Of a stretch of DNA of 64,000 bases, positions 37,984-51,075 are shown one piece after another (the stretch's first letter is position 1; each line of letters opens with the position of its first letter). The notes under the pieces were generated by a model. That model saw only the letters and a program-made list of their open reading frames with translations, was not told the origin of the DNA and did not search any database. The DNA is from Sphagnum compactum. Taxonomy: Eukaryota > Bryophyta > Sphagnopsida > Sphagnales. Both the position numbers and the translations under genes were made by a program. Location: contig OZ234501.1 of assembly GCA_965153455.1 (NCBI GenBank), forward strand, positions 6,634,001 to 6,698,000, read 5' to 3'.

Positions 37984-38590
37984 GGCCCGACGGTAGGGAC
38001 ATTCCCAAAGTGCTGATGGCAGGCCAGATTGAACTACAGCCAGCACCACCTTATCCGGCAAACACTATAACGAATTAAATGTGTCTAGGCATAATGAATT
38101 AAATATGGCACGGTCTTTGACACACTCCGATCATCAGGTTTTCAGATTCTGATGCCTCGACCCGGAGCCCCTATCCCCGGTTAACCACCCCAACCTGGTT
38201 AACTGAACCCACTCGATGACAACCCCGCAACCCACCCCCAAGGCTAGAAGCCCTAACCCCATTCTTTTTTTCAGCTTTGTCGCACGCCTCCCATCGGGAA
38301 CTCCCACCTCCCCGTGACTGCCACATCCAACCCACGGAAACAAGCCACTCCTCGGGCCCCATCCCCCTCCCTTCGCGGGAAAGGCAACCCCTATACCGCC
38401 CAAGGAACCCCCATTCTCCTCTCCCCATGGTGTTGCATCCAATCCCTAAGGACATCATTGTCCCCGGCCGTAATGTCGCCCTGGGGGAGACTACCCTTCC
38501 CATCGAAACCACCTTGTCCCCATCAGGAGGTTCGGTCGGTTCTTAGAAGGAGACCACCCTTCCTCGGGAACCAATCTTCTCCCACACCCC
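37984..38590 (-). repeat. left terminal inverted repeat of the MULE
   Basis: Reverse-complement partner of the right arm. It holds one copy of the short unit that is expanded to four copies in the right arm, and it produces several chance overlapping ORFs because it is GC-rich. Confidence 0.82.
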
Positions 38591-38898
38591 TTTAAAATTA
38601 TACCTTTGTATCTTTGAAATAACACCATGGGAACACAATCTTCGAATTTTAGTTTGATTTTTCAACTTAACGATAAAAAATAGGAGCCAATTCAATCACC
38701 ATTGAAGGAGGACATGGAAAGTAGGTGTGGTTTCTTAAAAGGTATAAATGTTACCCAATTTGAATAATATAGTCGATTTTACATACTAAACATCACTATT
38801 CAATACATGATGGTTCCAGGGAAAACAACGGTAGGGTAACAAAGCGATACAAACATGATGGGCATCAACTGATGCACACATTTCTTCTAAGCGATTTT

Positions 38899-39782
38899 TT
38901 ACACACCCCAAACTCCTTGATGGATTCAACCGCGAGTCCAAAGGTGAAAACAGTGGAAGGATAAGAAGTTGGGCACGTTCCCTGGCTTGCAACATTTCAA
39001 GGGTAGAGGGGCATACTAGAGCTTCGAGATGGAACTAGGACGAATGACAAGCATGTTAATTATTCACACGGACCTACACAAACCAAACAACAAGTTTGTT
39101 AGTGCATAGTTGGAGCACTTTTGATGCATGGACAAGCCACGAACAAACATGGACTCACAAGACTCACCACCCCCACCTTCCCCCTTATAGTATTCTCTGT
39201 GTTTGGCCACGGGGCCAGCACTTAAATGTTATTTTGTCCCGGGACTCCCACTTGGGAGTTCCGAAATTCCTGAAATTAGGACTCCTGCAACTTTGGAGGC
39301 CCATAACTTTTTGTGCAAATCTTCGATTGAGTTGAAGTCTAAAGCAAACTTGTAGCCCCCGTCAAGATCTTTTCAACGATATGTGGCACGCCACCTACAC
39401 AAAATTAAATCAGGGCGATTCCCGACTTTTAGTGGTCGGGAGTCAAATTGGCAATTTGACTCCCAACCTTTCTTTTGGCCATAACTTGTGTTTAAAGTAC
39501 CCAAATGGGTCATGCAAGCCCATTTCAGACATTTATGTCCAAGAGCTTTCCAATGGTATAAGGTATTCCTCAATCCAATGAGTTTTGACCCCTGCAATCG
39601 CTTTCTGAAAATTCCGGAGTCCATCGGGACTCCAACTCCCAAAGTGGGAGCTCATTTGGGAGTGTGGAGGTTCGTTCCCTCACATTCCCGGGAGCATGAA
39701 ATGTGAGTCCCGGGTTTCACTTTTGGCCCGCACCCTTGCAAGCCCTTGCTTTGGTCGCGAACCCAAGGCTAAGGTTGCGACA
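38899..39782 (-). mobile_element. copy 2 of the repeat that interrupts the hAT gene, inside the MULE
   Basis: Read on the minus strand it starts TGTCGCAACCTTAGCC and follows copy 1 (24381-25284) through shared phrases such as GGGAGTCAAATTGGCAATTT (plus strand) and TGGCAATTTGACTCCCGACC-like text, ending near ATCAAGGAGTTTGGGG. It is flanked by ATTTT at 38894-38898 and 39783-39787, a candidate 5-bp target duplication. Divergence from copy 1 is substantial, so the insertions are not recent. Confidence 0.78.
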
Positions 39783-40339
39783 ATTTTGGAAGTTCTAGTC
39801 GGGAAACAACAATTTGTCCAAGGTGTTAATCATGGAACTACAAACATATGTTAAGGGGAGAAGGCGTCGAGCCTCATGAAGGAGAGTTTTTACCCCATCT
39901 GTGGAGGCCATGACGCCCTACAAGCAGCTTACCCTAATACACTAAATTAGTTAAATTTTCATTAGATTCCCATTGTCTCGAAAATGATGTTGATAGGTAG
40001 TATTAGATTCCCCTTGTCCTGGGGATTAAACGACACTTGGGTGGAAAAGTGGCATTGGATTCCCTTCGTGTGAAATGCATATAAATATAGATAACATACA
40101 TGAACTTTTCATCAAAGTTTTGCCATTTTTGCACTATTGGTGTCCTTTTGCCACTTGTAAATGCCATCTCCGTTGTAATCAACGTTGTTGTAAATGATTG
40201 TCACCTTCTTCATGTCATATTCATCACATGCTTTCAAGCCATAGCTCCTATGGCGATGTCATCGTACTTTAGTCCTGGATGGTTTCGCCTAGGAAAGAAG
40301 TAGGTAGATCTCCTCGGCAAGAGAGAATATATGTTCCAC

Positions 40340-40700
40340 AGGGAGCATTTGGAAATTCATGCCGAATATAAAGGTGTTTTCCCCAAAGAGGTTATCCCCA
40401 ACTCGATGTTGGGCTCCCTGGGAATGCAACATACATCAAACCCACACGGTTTTGAAATATGGCCCGAGGAAGGTGGCCCCGAAAGGTGACAAGATCTCCC
40501 TGGATGAGGGATTCCCCAAGGAGGAAGATAAGTTCAGTGGGAAAGGTTGGAATTTCCCATTGGGGTAATCTTCCCCAAGGAGATTTATCTTTGAGGAAAG
40601 TCTTCCCCATGAAAGAGTCTTTCAAGGGAGAGTCTTTCCTGGGAGGATTTTTCTTGAGGATATTTTTCCCCTACCAAGGATGTGTTATGCTCCTAGGAAG
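40340..40700. repeat. GGGGAA/TTCCCC-rich repeat segment inside the MULE
   Basis: Recurring phrases such as CTTCCCCAAGGAG and GAAAGTCTTCCCCATG resemble the 42577-42960 segment and, more weakly, the right-arm minisatellite. No coding capacity. Confidence 0.55.
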
Positions 40701-41602
40701 GATGTCATCGAGGAGTGGATGTTATAGCTTATGAAGACGATAAAGAACATTTAAACTTTATATTGTCCTAATTATGTATCTCACTCTATGGCAAATTAAA
40801 GGTGACTCACAATGTCCCCAAGATGGGTTCTGTAAACACAAGAATTTTGCTATGACTGGAATCATACAACTTTGAAATAAGTTGGCTTTTGATCTTCTTT
40901 GAGTTGTCTGATTTCCACTTATAAACAAGTTTTTAGTTTAATAGAAATGTGTATATGTCTGCAGGCAAAAAATTAATATCTTAGGTGTTTTACTATTAAA
41001 TCATGATGAGATCAATATGCGTACATGGGGACCTAATAGATATTATTGATAAGGAAAGAGTCACATCGTAGGTTACAAGTGAATGTAAGAACATTGTTAT
41101 TTGCCAGTACCTGGTAGGGACAAATGTGGTTGTAATTTTACATGTTATTAAATTGATTTAGGACGATAAAGTTTCTATTCTCGAGGAAGAGGTCTTTTAC
41201 CTTATACTTTCCAGCTTCCCAAAGTAACCATTTATGAGACCCATTCATCAAACTAAGATTAATCCATATCTTTGCATTGCAGGCGATTGATTCTTGCCCT
41301 CACTTGCAAAATTAGGCTTGGTTTTTTGTTATCATGTAATCAATAAAGTCAAGTTTTCTCTTCAAGCTAAAGTTATTACCATTTGCTATAGTAGCAAGAA
41401 TGTTGCAAATGGGGTGACATAACCCGGCCTCCAAACGGGCCTTTAAAGATTCCATTTTCCTTTGAATAGATTTGAAATCCACCAAAATTTGGGATTACAA
41501 GTAGTCATTTTGTCACACAACGTTAAAAAAAATAGCAATCATTTACAAGATTTCACCCATAAGTGACTGCGGGGTAGACGATGGTGTTGATGAACTAGAT
41601 GG

Positions 41603-43740
41603 CTACAATTTATTCAATCCTGGTGTCGTGCTTGATCCAGGGGCCGACAAACAAGCTATCACAATCTTTGCGTTCAAAGGAGGGGGAAGCAAGTCTTTCA
41701 ATGCCCCAAGTCCACCCACCGCTCTTCCAAGACGCACCTTATAGGATGAAATGATAGTCCCAAGGGGAAGGTTCGACCTTAATTTCATGAATACAACAAT
41801 TTGGTGTTTGCATAGGTTGCCTTTTTGCACCCATGGGCAATCACAAGATGCCCACTCCAACTTAGGATTGTGAACTATATATTATATACCATTATGCAAC
41901 TATGACTGGACCTTTGCTAGATTTGTGGATCTTGGCTTTGGGAGGTGGATGTGCAAATGTGGGATTTCTTATGCCAACCACCATGCATTTGACAAATATT
42001 GTTCCACCTGATGGTTCTGCAGGAAACCTTTACACTTTAACATGCCAATATTCCAATAATGTGGTGATTTTTTCAACGAGTTGGTGAATCAACCAATCTA
42101 ATTTCCTCCCTTCCAACCTACATTTCATATTCTTGAGCCGCTCCTTGAAATTCCCATGGTATGTTTCTATAACGACATTCATATCTTGGTTTGCATGTGG
42201 TATGTTTCATGCATCAATGCACCACATGGAGATCTTCAACACCCAATATGCATTGACATAATCAAAGAATGACTTCGTCGATGGATACAACGTTTGGAGG
42301 TTGGAAAGTTGAATCAAAGTTTCTTTTTCAATTGCAGCCTATGATGATGGACATGGTGAAACCCCTTGGAGGTACATGATATCTCCCATTGCTTTGAAAA
42401 CATGGGAATGAACCAAGGGGTTCAAAATTTTCTTGAAAGAATGTTTGAGCCATGCTCGACAAATGTGCCAGAAATAGAAGAACACGACAAACTTGGGAAA
42501 ACAAGCCATGAACATGAAAACAACAAAAAAAAAAATCAATTTATGAACATTGTAATGTGCCAAAAGCATGTAAAAATTATGCTAATGATCCATTCATGTG
42601 CTTCCCAAGGAAAAGTCTTCTCAAGGCAACGGGAATCTGCTTCCCGAGGAAATAGATTCCTAGGATGTGGGGAAGTGTCTTCTCAAGAAGCGAGGAAGTG
42701 TCTTCTTGGGGAACCCTACTTATAATGGAATATGTTTCCCAAAGAAGTGTCATTCGAGGAAAGTGTCTCCATGGGGAATCGTCTCCCCAATATGCTCCTT
42801 CTGGAATTCTACCCCCGGTATTCTCAAGGGGGGACCTCGCACTATGCTTACCTGAGGGTTCCTGTTCTAGGATGTGAGGGAATCCACTATCTCCCTCAGG
42901 AAGGCAATCAACCCTTGTTGTCCTCCAAAAAACCATTTTCATGGAAACTCCTTAGGGAAATAACATACTAAACCCATGCAACATTTAGATAGAAGTAACC
43001 ATGAACTCCACTTACTTGATGGCATTGATTTTCGCATCAACATTGTCAACTATAAAAGCTTTCGGATTCCATTCAGGCAAATCTTGCCTGAGCACGTCTT
43101 TCAGCATAGTCAACCATGATTGGAGGTCCATGCTCTTGTTCCAAGCTGATACAATCTAAACCATTGGAATTCCATTTTTCCATTCATTAGAAACCATCAA
43201 TGTATACAATGGGAACTGTGAGAAACAAAACATTTGTTATCTAAATGTCCTTTGGAAACATTGCATGTTTGAGTGGAAGAATAGGATAAAGATCTCACAA
43301 TACCTCTTTGTCATTTATCCCAAATGTTGCATCACATGCAACGGCCCTTCGATGGCCTAAATCTACCATGATCTTTATTTGGGAAGCAATTTGAATTTAG
43401 ATAGAAAATTTCAGCTCGGTTGACATTAAGCCTATTGCTTCTTGTTGAAAAAACATTTTGTTGAGATTTGCATCAACCCACAATTTGACGTTGGTTGCCA
43501 TGTCCAAATGGCATTTGTACTTCAAACTAACATATGTATCCATGGCATTGTTTATGTCATGGGGGAGGACAAAATGATTGCATGTCCACGATTCTCCAAA
43601 AGGATCTTGCTCGTAACAATGTTGCTAGTGCTTTGCCATGATTTGCGCAACTGAGAGCCCAAGCCTAATGTTGTCCATAATTCAATCTCTCATTGCTTTG
43701 CCCAAATGCGGTGCAAATTGTAGACACGTGTTTTTGAACT
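41603..43740 (-). pseudogene. MULE transposase remnant with SWIM zinc finger
   Basis: Fragments lie in order on the minus strand. The MULE core start GHRRAVACDATFGINDKE is near 43310-43365, followed by LYTLMVSNEWKNGIPMV and, after a stop, DLQSWLTMLKDVL and FIVDNVDAKINAIK near 43020-43080. A conserved WHICRAWLKHSFKKIL segment is near 42450-42500. A SWIM finger CDCPWVQKGNLCKH (41804-41845, CxC-x8-CxH) is intact. Stops and frame breaks between fragments and a 380-bp insertion (42577-42960) show it is dead. A further minus-strand segment near 43890-44090 may be the N-terminal part. Confidence 0.82.
42577..42960. repeat. CTTCCC/GGGAAG-rich insertion in the MULE transposase
   Basis: The stretch separates the INAIK and WHICRAWLKH transposase segments. 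It is built from degenerate repeats such as GGAAGTGTCTTCTC and resembles 40340-40700. It may be an expanded intron or an inserted element; the boundaries are approximate. Confidence 0.55.
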
Positions 43741-44845
43741 GGATTGAGTGTTGCCCATGACAAAGATTTCTTATATTGTCCACATGTTCCATATAATAAT
43801 AATGGATTAATGCAATATTAGGTGCGATGTAGTTCTATCCAACTCTAAACCCACATTGGCATCATGTTTTGATGGAGTCATTGTGAGATCACTTCGCTTT
43901 CCTAGGGCCTAACCACCCAAGTCTTTCGCTGCACCTTGTCCACAATAGGATCCTCCAACCTTTCATCCTCGGGTCCAAACACACAATGATATGTCGACAC
44001 GGTAAGGCAACTACTGATTCGAGGTGCTTCGAGTGAACCAGATGGAATTGATGTACATCTCTTTTGCACAAAGTGTGTTTCTTTGCCAAGTCGCTAACAC
44101 ACCATTTTTAAAAATGGGTACTCTAGACCATGAAATGACTACAAACAAACAAACAAACCTTACGAAAACCATGACCACTTGTTTATTTGTTAACCCATTG
44201 AAGATCACAATAATTACAACTACCCTCTGAAGGTTGTTGTAGTTCAAAGTATAAACAAAAATGATTGCCTTTCAACACATCAATTGAACCAACGGACGTC
44301 CCAAAGAGACATGTCAGTTGAACTTTTCAATTCACCATTGTTTGAACCACACATAGAATGCAGAATGCACAAAGGGTAGGACTATGCATGGATCACAAGA
44401 ATGCAGGATACAAAGAAAACAAATTTGGAAGATTTGTTCTGTGCGAAAACTACAATGCGATCAAGTTGTGATCGATTGAGTGGTCTCGTTCAGGCGTGAT
44501 TATGGAAAAGGCAATTTGATGGTGTTGTCCAAATTTGGAACACTCATAATAATGACAACATTGTGCTACTAATATGATTTCAATTCTTATGAAACTTATG
44601 GATGGATTTGTCCTAGGGGAGGTTTGCAAAAAATACATCCATGGTAAAGATTGAACAAGATGCAGACATTTAGGATGAAAAAGATTTTGACTAATTTGGA
44701 CGGTTTGAATAGTTCCACTTCATCGTTGGAAACAATGCATATTGAAATAACTCTTGCCTTGAAATATTGTTTTGCCCTTGGGGAGGTGACCCTAGGGAGG
44801 AAGTAAAAAATCTGGGTGGGGAGTGTTTCCCCCATGGAGTAGAGT

Positions 44846-45094
44846 GAACTTCCAAAAAGGGAAAAGGTGCGTTCTTCGAGGATGGTTATCCCCCAGGAAC
44901 GAAAGGAACCTCCCGATGGAAAGAAGGTGGGGTTTCTTGAGAAGGTTGGTATCCCTCGGGGAGCAAAAGGAGCCTCCTAGCGGGGAAAAGGTTGGTTCCC
45001 AAGGAAGGGTGGTCTCCCCTGGGAAGCTGATTGAACCTCCCAGTGAGGACAAGGTGGATTCCCCGAGAAAGGTAGTCTTCCCCGGGGAGACACT
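44846..45094 (+). repeat. minisatellite, four units of 60-64 bp, in the right MULE arm
   Basis: Units begin at 44846, 44906, 44970 and 45033, each starting GARCYTCC and containing an AAGGTG/AAGGTT core followed by CCC-GGGGAG. The left arm carries only about one unit, so the array expanded on one side. Confidence 0.88.
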
Positions 45095-45558
45095 ACGGCC
45101 GAGGACATGGGACGATGATGTCCCCGGGGATTAGATGCAACACCGCGGGGAGAGGAGAATGGGGGTTCTTCAGGTAGTATAGGGGTTGCTTTTCCCGTGA
45201 AGGGAGGGGGATGGGGCCTGGTGAGCAACTTGTTTTCGCGGGTTGGACGTGGTAGTTGTGGGGAGGTGGGAGTTCCCAACAAGAGGTGCAAGGCAAGGCC
45301 AAAAAAAAAGAATGGGATTAGGGCTTCTGGCTCGAGGGTTGAACTGTGGGGTTGTAGGCCCGGGTCATTGAATGGGTTTAGTTAACCAGGTCAGGGTGGT
45401 TAACCGGGGATAGGGGCTCCGGGTTGGGGCATCAAAATCTGGAAACCCGGCGATTAGAGCATGTCAAAGATCGCACCACATTTAATTTGTCGCACTTGTT
45501 TAGTGGTTTCCCACCTTATCCTAGGCCCCTTATTTTAGGAATTTCCCTAGCACGGACC
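45095..45558 (+). repeat. right terminal inverted repeat of the MULE (unique part)
   Basis: Pairs with 37984 to about 38480 as described for the whole element. Confidence 0.82.
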
Positions 45559-48500
45559 TTACATTTAAAGCTCTTGATGGGTGCTCCATATTTAGTACCG
45601 TAGTACATAGACTGGTTAGTGATTAATTAATTTCTTTTTAGAATTGTGAAAACTACCTGCTCACCATGCCAAAAATCTGAATGAAGCTCTCAAGCAAGCA
45701 GAATAGCTTCATAATTTTTTAATATAATGCTCAATTTATAAATTATTATTACTTTTACTGCTGAACATAACTGACAAAAATAAAAAGTTAATTTTTAAGC
45801 ACCTTGCTGCTGAACCAGCCTCGGTCCTAGTAAGGTATATGAGGTAACATTGTGAATAGATGATTGTTTCTCTTGATGATCTTACCAGAATTCCCTTTGG
45901 ACCTGGACAGCTTTTTAATGCCATAGCTCCCCCGGGGGAGATTTAATACCCGGTTCTTTGTCCATGCATGGGTATACAGGGGGAAACCCTTAAGCTGCCA
46001 CAGTTCTTCATCATCAAAGCTATTGAGCTATACCCGAGCAAATGATACATACCCGCATGCATTGCAAAATGTGAAAATGAAGGAAGGTATCCCATTTATG
46101 ACGGTAAATTGTTTGTCATGTTGAGATCTCCCCCTTGCCACACTCTTTGGTATTGTTGGAATGCCCTCGATGAGTGATAGGGGTGCACTAAGTTGATTTC
46201 ATAATGTTTCAAGTTATAGAAAAATTATTGAATATTGAATAATGTTTCATGGAAAATTTATTTGAATCAAATTAGAAATTATAAGTGAAGTAGGGCATGT
46301 TTTTGATATTCTTGGAAAGCTCTTAATACATCACAAATGCAACATCCAACTATTTTAGTAATGAAAATCATGCTAAGTTCATCTATTTGTCAATTAATAT
46401 TTTTTGCACACAAATGTCATACACCTTTGACACATAAATAAATGTAATAACGAATGAAATATGAACTTCTGCATGAACAAACTTTGTCTCATTCTACATA
46501 TATATTTGTTACATGTGCTTTTAATGCATGATAATACATGCACAAAATGCATTAACTTATGAACAAATAGACTTCACACAATTTTTATTATTAAATCATT
46601 GGATGCCTGCTAAATTTGTGATATGACTAAAATTTTCATGAAAATGATTAAAATTTAATGTAGAGTAAAGACAAGTCTTGAAACATTTAGCAGCTGGGTA
46701 GGGTAACACAAAAAATTATCAGCCGGGTAATGTGTTTACTATTTACCAGTGTGGGGGCGGTTATCTGTTTTAAAAAAATACCCATCAGTTCCGGGTATTT
46801 GAACAAAATCAGAATTAAAGAACCATTGGCTCCAAGTATTTCAAAACTGTCAAAGAACGACCGGGTTTTGTGAAAGAACCGACACAGAACCGGTGGGTTT
46901 TAATCCGGTTATTTGATCACCATGGTTATCAACTCTGAGAACTCCCCACACCTACCAGGCCGAGGTCTTTGGTCCGGATTCTAATACCCATCCCAACACC
47001 GATAATTACCCTGTTATGTATGCATGTGGGTATGTATCGCAGTGGATTACTTACCCGCCCAGCGTGAACTGGTTTGTTTGTTTTCTGGGGATAAACCCTA
47101 AACCCTAGGGCTCCTACAAGCCCTTGATGTTGCTACTAAATTAAGTGAAATTTGATGATGATTATCAATATTTTCTTACAACGTCCGAACGGATTTATCT
47201 GTCCATCAAATTGATGTAAGTAGAAGCGCAAAGGGCGACAGTCACCCCGGAACTGGCACAACAAAATCCGGGAGCAGACGTGCTTGATACGATAATAGAT
47301 TTGACAAAGTTTTTTTGTCAGTTTTCAGAACCGTAGTTGAAGCCTGAAAAGAATTAATGCTGAATGTAAAATATTATTTGCACTTGTTAAGATTAAAACA
47401 TTGAATTTTACTTTACTTTTATTTTATTTTATAAAAAAATACACAACAGAAATTAGAGCCTTATTTCCAAGTTTAACAAACATTCAAATATTTATTTAAA
47501 GAAAATTCTCGATTTTTTTTGCATCATACTCTCAAGGATTGATGAAATTAGGTCTATTAATCTATTAAGCCCTAATAATGTTTTTTTAGGGCTTCACAAC
47601 ACCTGCCCAAATCAAGTAAATCCTGCTGCCCAGGGCTTTACTGAGCATAAAGGGCTGGCTCCTAATTTCCAGTTTTTTTTCCCCGTGATACCCGCCGGGT
47701 ATCTCATGGCTAAAATGGCAGGGGGAAAAAGGAGAAAAAAAAAAAGGAGGGCATGCGTTTTGAAAACGCTCATCCTTGGCGGAAGTATAGTCAGGCTAAA
47801 TAAGGTGCTTTCCAACTACACTAATTTTTTCGGAGCAGGTCTTATGGGTTTTATGCATTATTAAATAGTGAGAATTATAAGGTTTAGTGTTTAGGGTTTA
47901 GAGAAAATGAAATAATTGATAGGTTTTTCAATAGCCAGAATCTGAAATGATATCTATAATAAATTGCCAGATTTTTTTTACATATGATCCCAGCAGGTAG
48001 CCAAGAAATTTATGGAAGGGTGATTAAAATTTTTATTTACTTTCTACTTTCATATTATCATTTATAATATTGAAAATGTTTGCTAAATCTTTCCCTTCCT
48101 ATGGATGGATGATCTTTAAATCCCATGCACATGTAGACTCATCTTGATTACCATGACTCAGTTGGATGAAACATTGACGACTACATCACGAAATTGACCC
48201 CGAAAAAAACAATGCCTGGGATATGAGTTTTTTCTTTTCTCAGTTGGAAGAAAACTCGACTAACCCACAGCTAAAAATTTGTATGGCTCGTACGAAATCC
48301 ACCCGACCGGACGAGAATCCATTCTCTCTGGGAAAAAATCCTGACGGTCTTACAGAACAACAGGGAGGGGTCCCCTGCCGAGCTTTATTAGTACTAACTA
48401 CATCGCTGTGCTACAAAAAGGGGTTTGAAACCACATTCCGGGCAAAGTGGGGTAGTACTGAACTGAGGACAATGCTTGTTGAGAGTTTTTACTTGTCGGG

Positions 48501-50890
48501 AATAAGTATTACATACGTTGGTGGGCTCGGGAGGGGAGGGGTACTCAGCCGGCCGGCACTGGGTACCTAATCAAACAACTTGCACGACACTAAACACCCC
48601 CCTTTACAAACTTTGCGGAAACTCCCCCCAAGTTAAAGGGCCAAACGTGGCCAGAGTGAACCAGCACCCCACCAGTCCACCCCGTGGGTGTGTGGGTGGA
48701 TGGTAGGTGGACAGAAAACATTTCTTCATCCAATTTCTTTCTCGCAGATAACCATAGTTATTAGCTATGTACTAACCATCCACATGTATTTTACTTTACT
48801 TAGTTGCCGCCAAGTTCGGTACCTTACCCACCTTCGTATTAACCACTTACATTCCATCTCCACTTTGCTATGATACTTATCTATTTCCATCCATTGGTAG
48901 TTACCTAGATTGTGTGAGGTGGGAACGGAGGAGGGTTTACAAAATAGATTTCATCCACAACTGAGTCATAATGGGTTTGCAATGGATGATTTTCAATGGA
49001 TGGTGCACGGGTGGGTGCTGGGTCACATAATCGTCGACTAAAGGTGGTGATATTCAACTCGTTGGGTCTTGACGTTAGTTCATGTTTCTCGCCCCCCTCG
49101 TGGGGTATAAATATTAATATCAGGATGTGGAGAAAACACATACACACAACATAGGGAGATCAACAAGTGACTTTTGGTCATGAGACAGCCTGCTCTTCTC
49201 GTCAGCGGAAAATAGAGAACAAGGTTGGTTTGTCCGGTTTGTTGTTAGACAACAAGACCTTTAGGCAGGCTAAAAAATTAATTCTTCTTGGCCGTGTGCA
49301 AGAAACGCTTTGGGACTTTGTTGGGAATCACAAATGTACTTTAATTACCGTGTGACTTACTTCTATTACTTAAGTAGTCTGGTGGTGTTCCCCGGTTAAT
49401 TTTTTTTAAATTTATTTTTGAGGTGACCGGGTTTTATTTTCACTGGACCTATTGTAGCCTGTGCCATTGGCCCAAGTGTGAACACATTGAGGGTTCTCAA
49501 CTGCCAAGTGTGAACACATTGAGGGTTCTCAACCGATTTTTTCCTTCCAAACCCAATTTTTTTGCAATTTGTTTGAAATTTCAACAACAAAACCCACTCC
49601 AAAATGAATGAATGCTTTCCATAGAATGGTGAAATAAACTCTATTAAATCTGACTCACCAACGGCTTTCCAACAACACCACCAAAATTCCAACCCTGTTT
49701 TCAGTTTTGATTTTATTTAATTTTTGTTGAAAAAATGGCTCAATAATCAATAGCTTCCCACTGGGTAGTTTCAAACAGTCTTGAACCAAATCAGTGCAGC
49801 CCTATTCATCTAGAGTTTTTCAAAGATACCAAGAGTGCAACATGAAGTGCCTTGGTTTGGGAGATTTCAGCATACCAAAACAAAAACAAACTACCTTGCT
49901 TCATTCATAGACATCAACATTTTACAAGTTCCAAATATGTTTTGAGATTGATTTTATAGTTGACCATTTTTATTATTATAGTTGTGTAGGGTAAAGCCCA
50001 AGAGGTAATTAGGGGTGTGTCACATTGTGGCCTTGCCATTTACACTAAAAACTATCTTAAGGCAAAAGAAGAATTATGGAAACTCAAAAATTTCACAATG
50101 TAAAAATATAGTCTTCAAAAAATCCTCTAAAAGAAACCCAAATCTTTCAATATATTATAACTCTGTTATAACTAATCTCAAGTTTCAACACAAGCCAAAA
50201 TACCATCTTTCAAAAATCCTCATACAAAAATAGACCTATTATTACCTAGGGGCCAAAATCCATTAAGCTACTATACTCTATGATGAATCTAAACACAATA
50301 TCCTTGCCTTGGTACGCAAGGCCAACAAGGACTTTACAGGAACAAGGGCTCTACTTGAATGGAAATGCAATGACTTTTAAAAGGTTTTTGAACTATAATT
50401 GGGAACATATGCAAGGAGCCAAACCTCTTTATCTTTGCCCATTTCAAAAATCTTCCAATCCTCAACAAAGGTTGTTGGGCATTTGTCCTGCAACTGTGTG
50501 GAGATCCGTGTTGCATTTACTTTGTTGCTCCTATTTAGTGTTTGTTTGCAGAGCCATAGTGTGAGGACATTGGTGTGAAATAGATGGGTACCCTAGTAAG
50601 AAACCCTAGGGTGAACAGAATAGGAAGTGTTGATCAGACACACACACTCACTGACAGATTTCATTCATCTTGCATCCGTGTGCTCAGCATGTCAAATGTT
50701 GTTGGGTAGTAGTAGATTTTACCCCCTCAGAGGATTATGCCCCTTTTCTCCCAAAAGAAAACAAAAGAAAACACATCCCATTTCAATGAGATTATATCAC
50801 TCCTTCTAGTCCAATAATGAATGGGAATTTTTTCTTTGGGGTACCTAATACCAAAGGTGGCAGGGGGTGCATGTGTGTGCACCACACCTG
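45559..50890. other. intergenic region, no gene seen
   Basis: AT-rich, with short telomere-like motifs (CCCTAAACCCTA near 47096-47107, TTTAGGGTTTAG near 47890) and no ORF resembling a known family. The frames at 48223-48570 and 50280-50564 are the longest and show no motif. Confidence 0.5.
49472..49535 (+). repeat. 32-bp tandem duplication
   Basis: Two near-perfect copies of a unit starting CCAAGTGTGAACACATTGAG. Confidence 0.93.
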
Positions 50891-51075
50891 GATTGATAGG
50901 TGGTTAAGTTAGGTCTTTGTTTTCCTGGATTGATTTGTGGTTAAGTTAGGTCTTTGTTCTCTTGGATTGGTAGGCGGTTAAGTTAGGTCTTTGTTTTCCT
51001 AGATTGATAGGTGGTTAAGTTAGGTCTTTGTTCTCCTAGATTGATTTGTGGTTAAGTTAGGTCTTTGTTCTTGTT
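50891..51075 (+). repeat. 37-bp minisatellite, exactly five units
   Basis: Units start at 50891, 50928, 50965, 51002 and 51039. All contain GGTTAAGTTAGGTCTTTGTT; differences are confined mainly to the first ten bases (GATAGGTGG or GATTTGTGG) and the last six. The alternation of the two variant types suggests growth in pairs. Confidence 0.95.

Larger units (their letters stand above)
37984..45558. mobile_element. Mutator-like element (MULE) with long terminal inverted repeats, 7.6 kb, degenerate
   Basis: The left arm (37984 to about 38590) matches the reverse complement of the right arm (about 44846 to 45558). Shared phrases include, on the right-arm strand, GGATTAGATGCAACACC, GAGGAGAATGGGGGTTC, GAAGGGAGGGGGATGGGGCC and GGTTAACCGGGGATAGGGGC. 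The extreme ends read GGCCCGACGGTAGGGACATT (left) and GGTCCGTGCTAGGGAAATT (right, reverse strand). Between the arms lies a minus-strand MULE transposase remnant, and long TIRs are typical of this superfamily. A clear 9-bp target duplication was not found; the flanking bases are similar but not identical. A second repeat has inserted at 38899-39782. Exact end points are accurate to a few bases. Confidence 0.82.

Noticed and set aside
38134-38595. Four overlapping frames of about 90-113 aa
   Set aside because: They lie in the left terminal inverted repeat of the MULE, and matching frames appear in the right arm.
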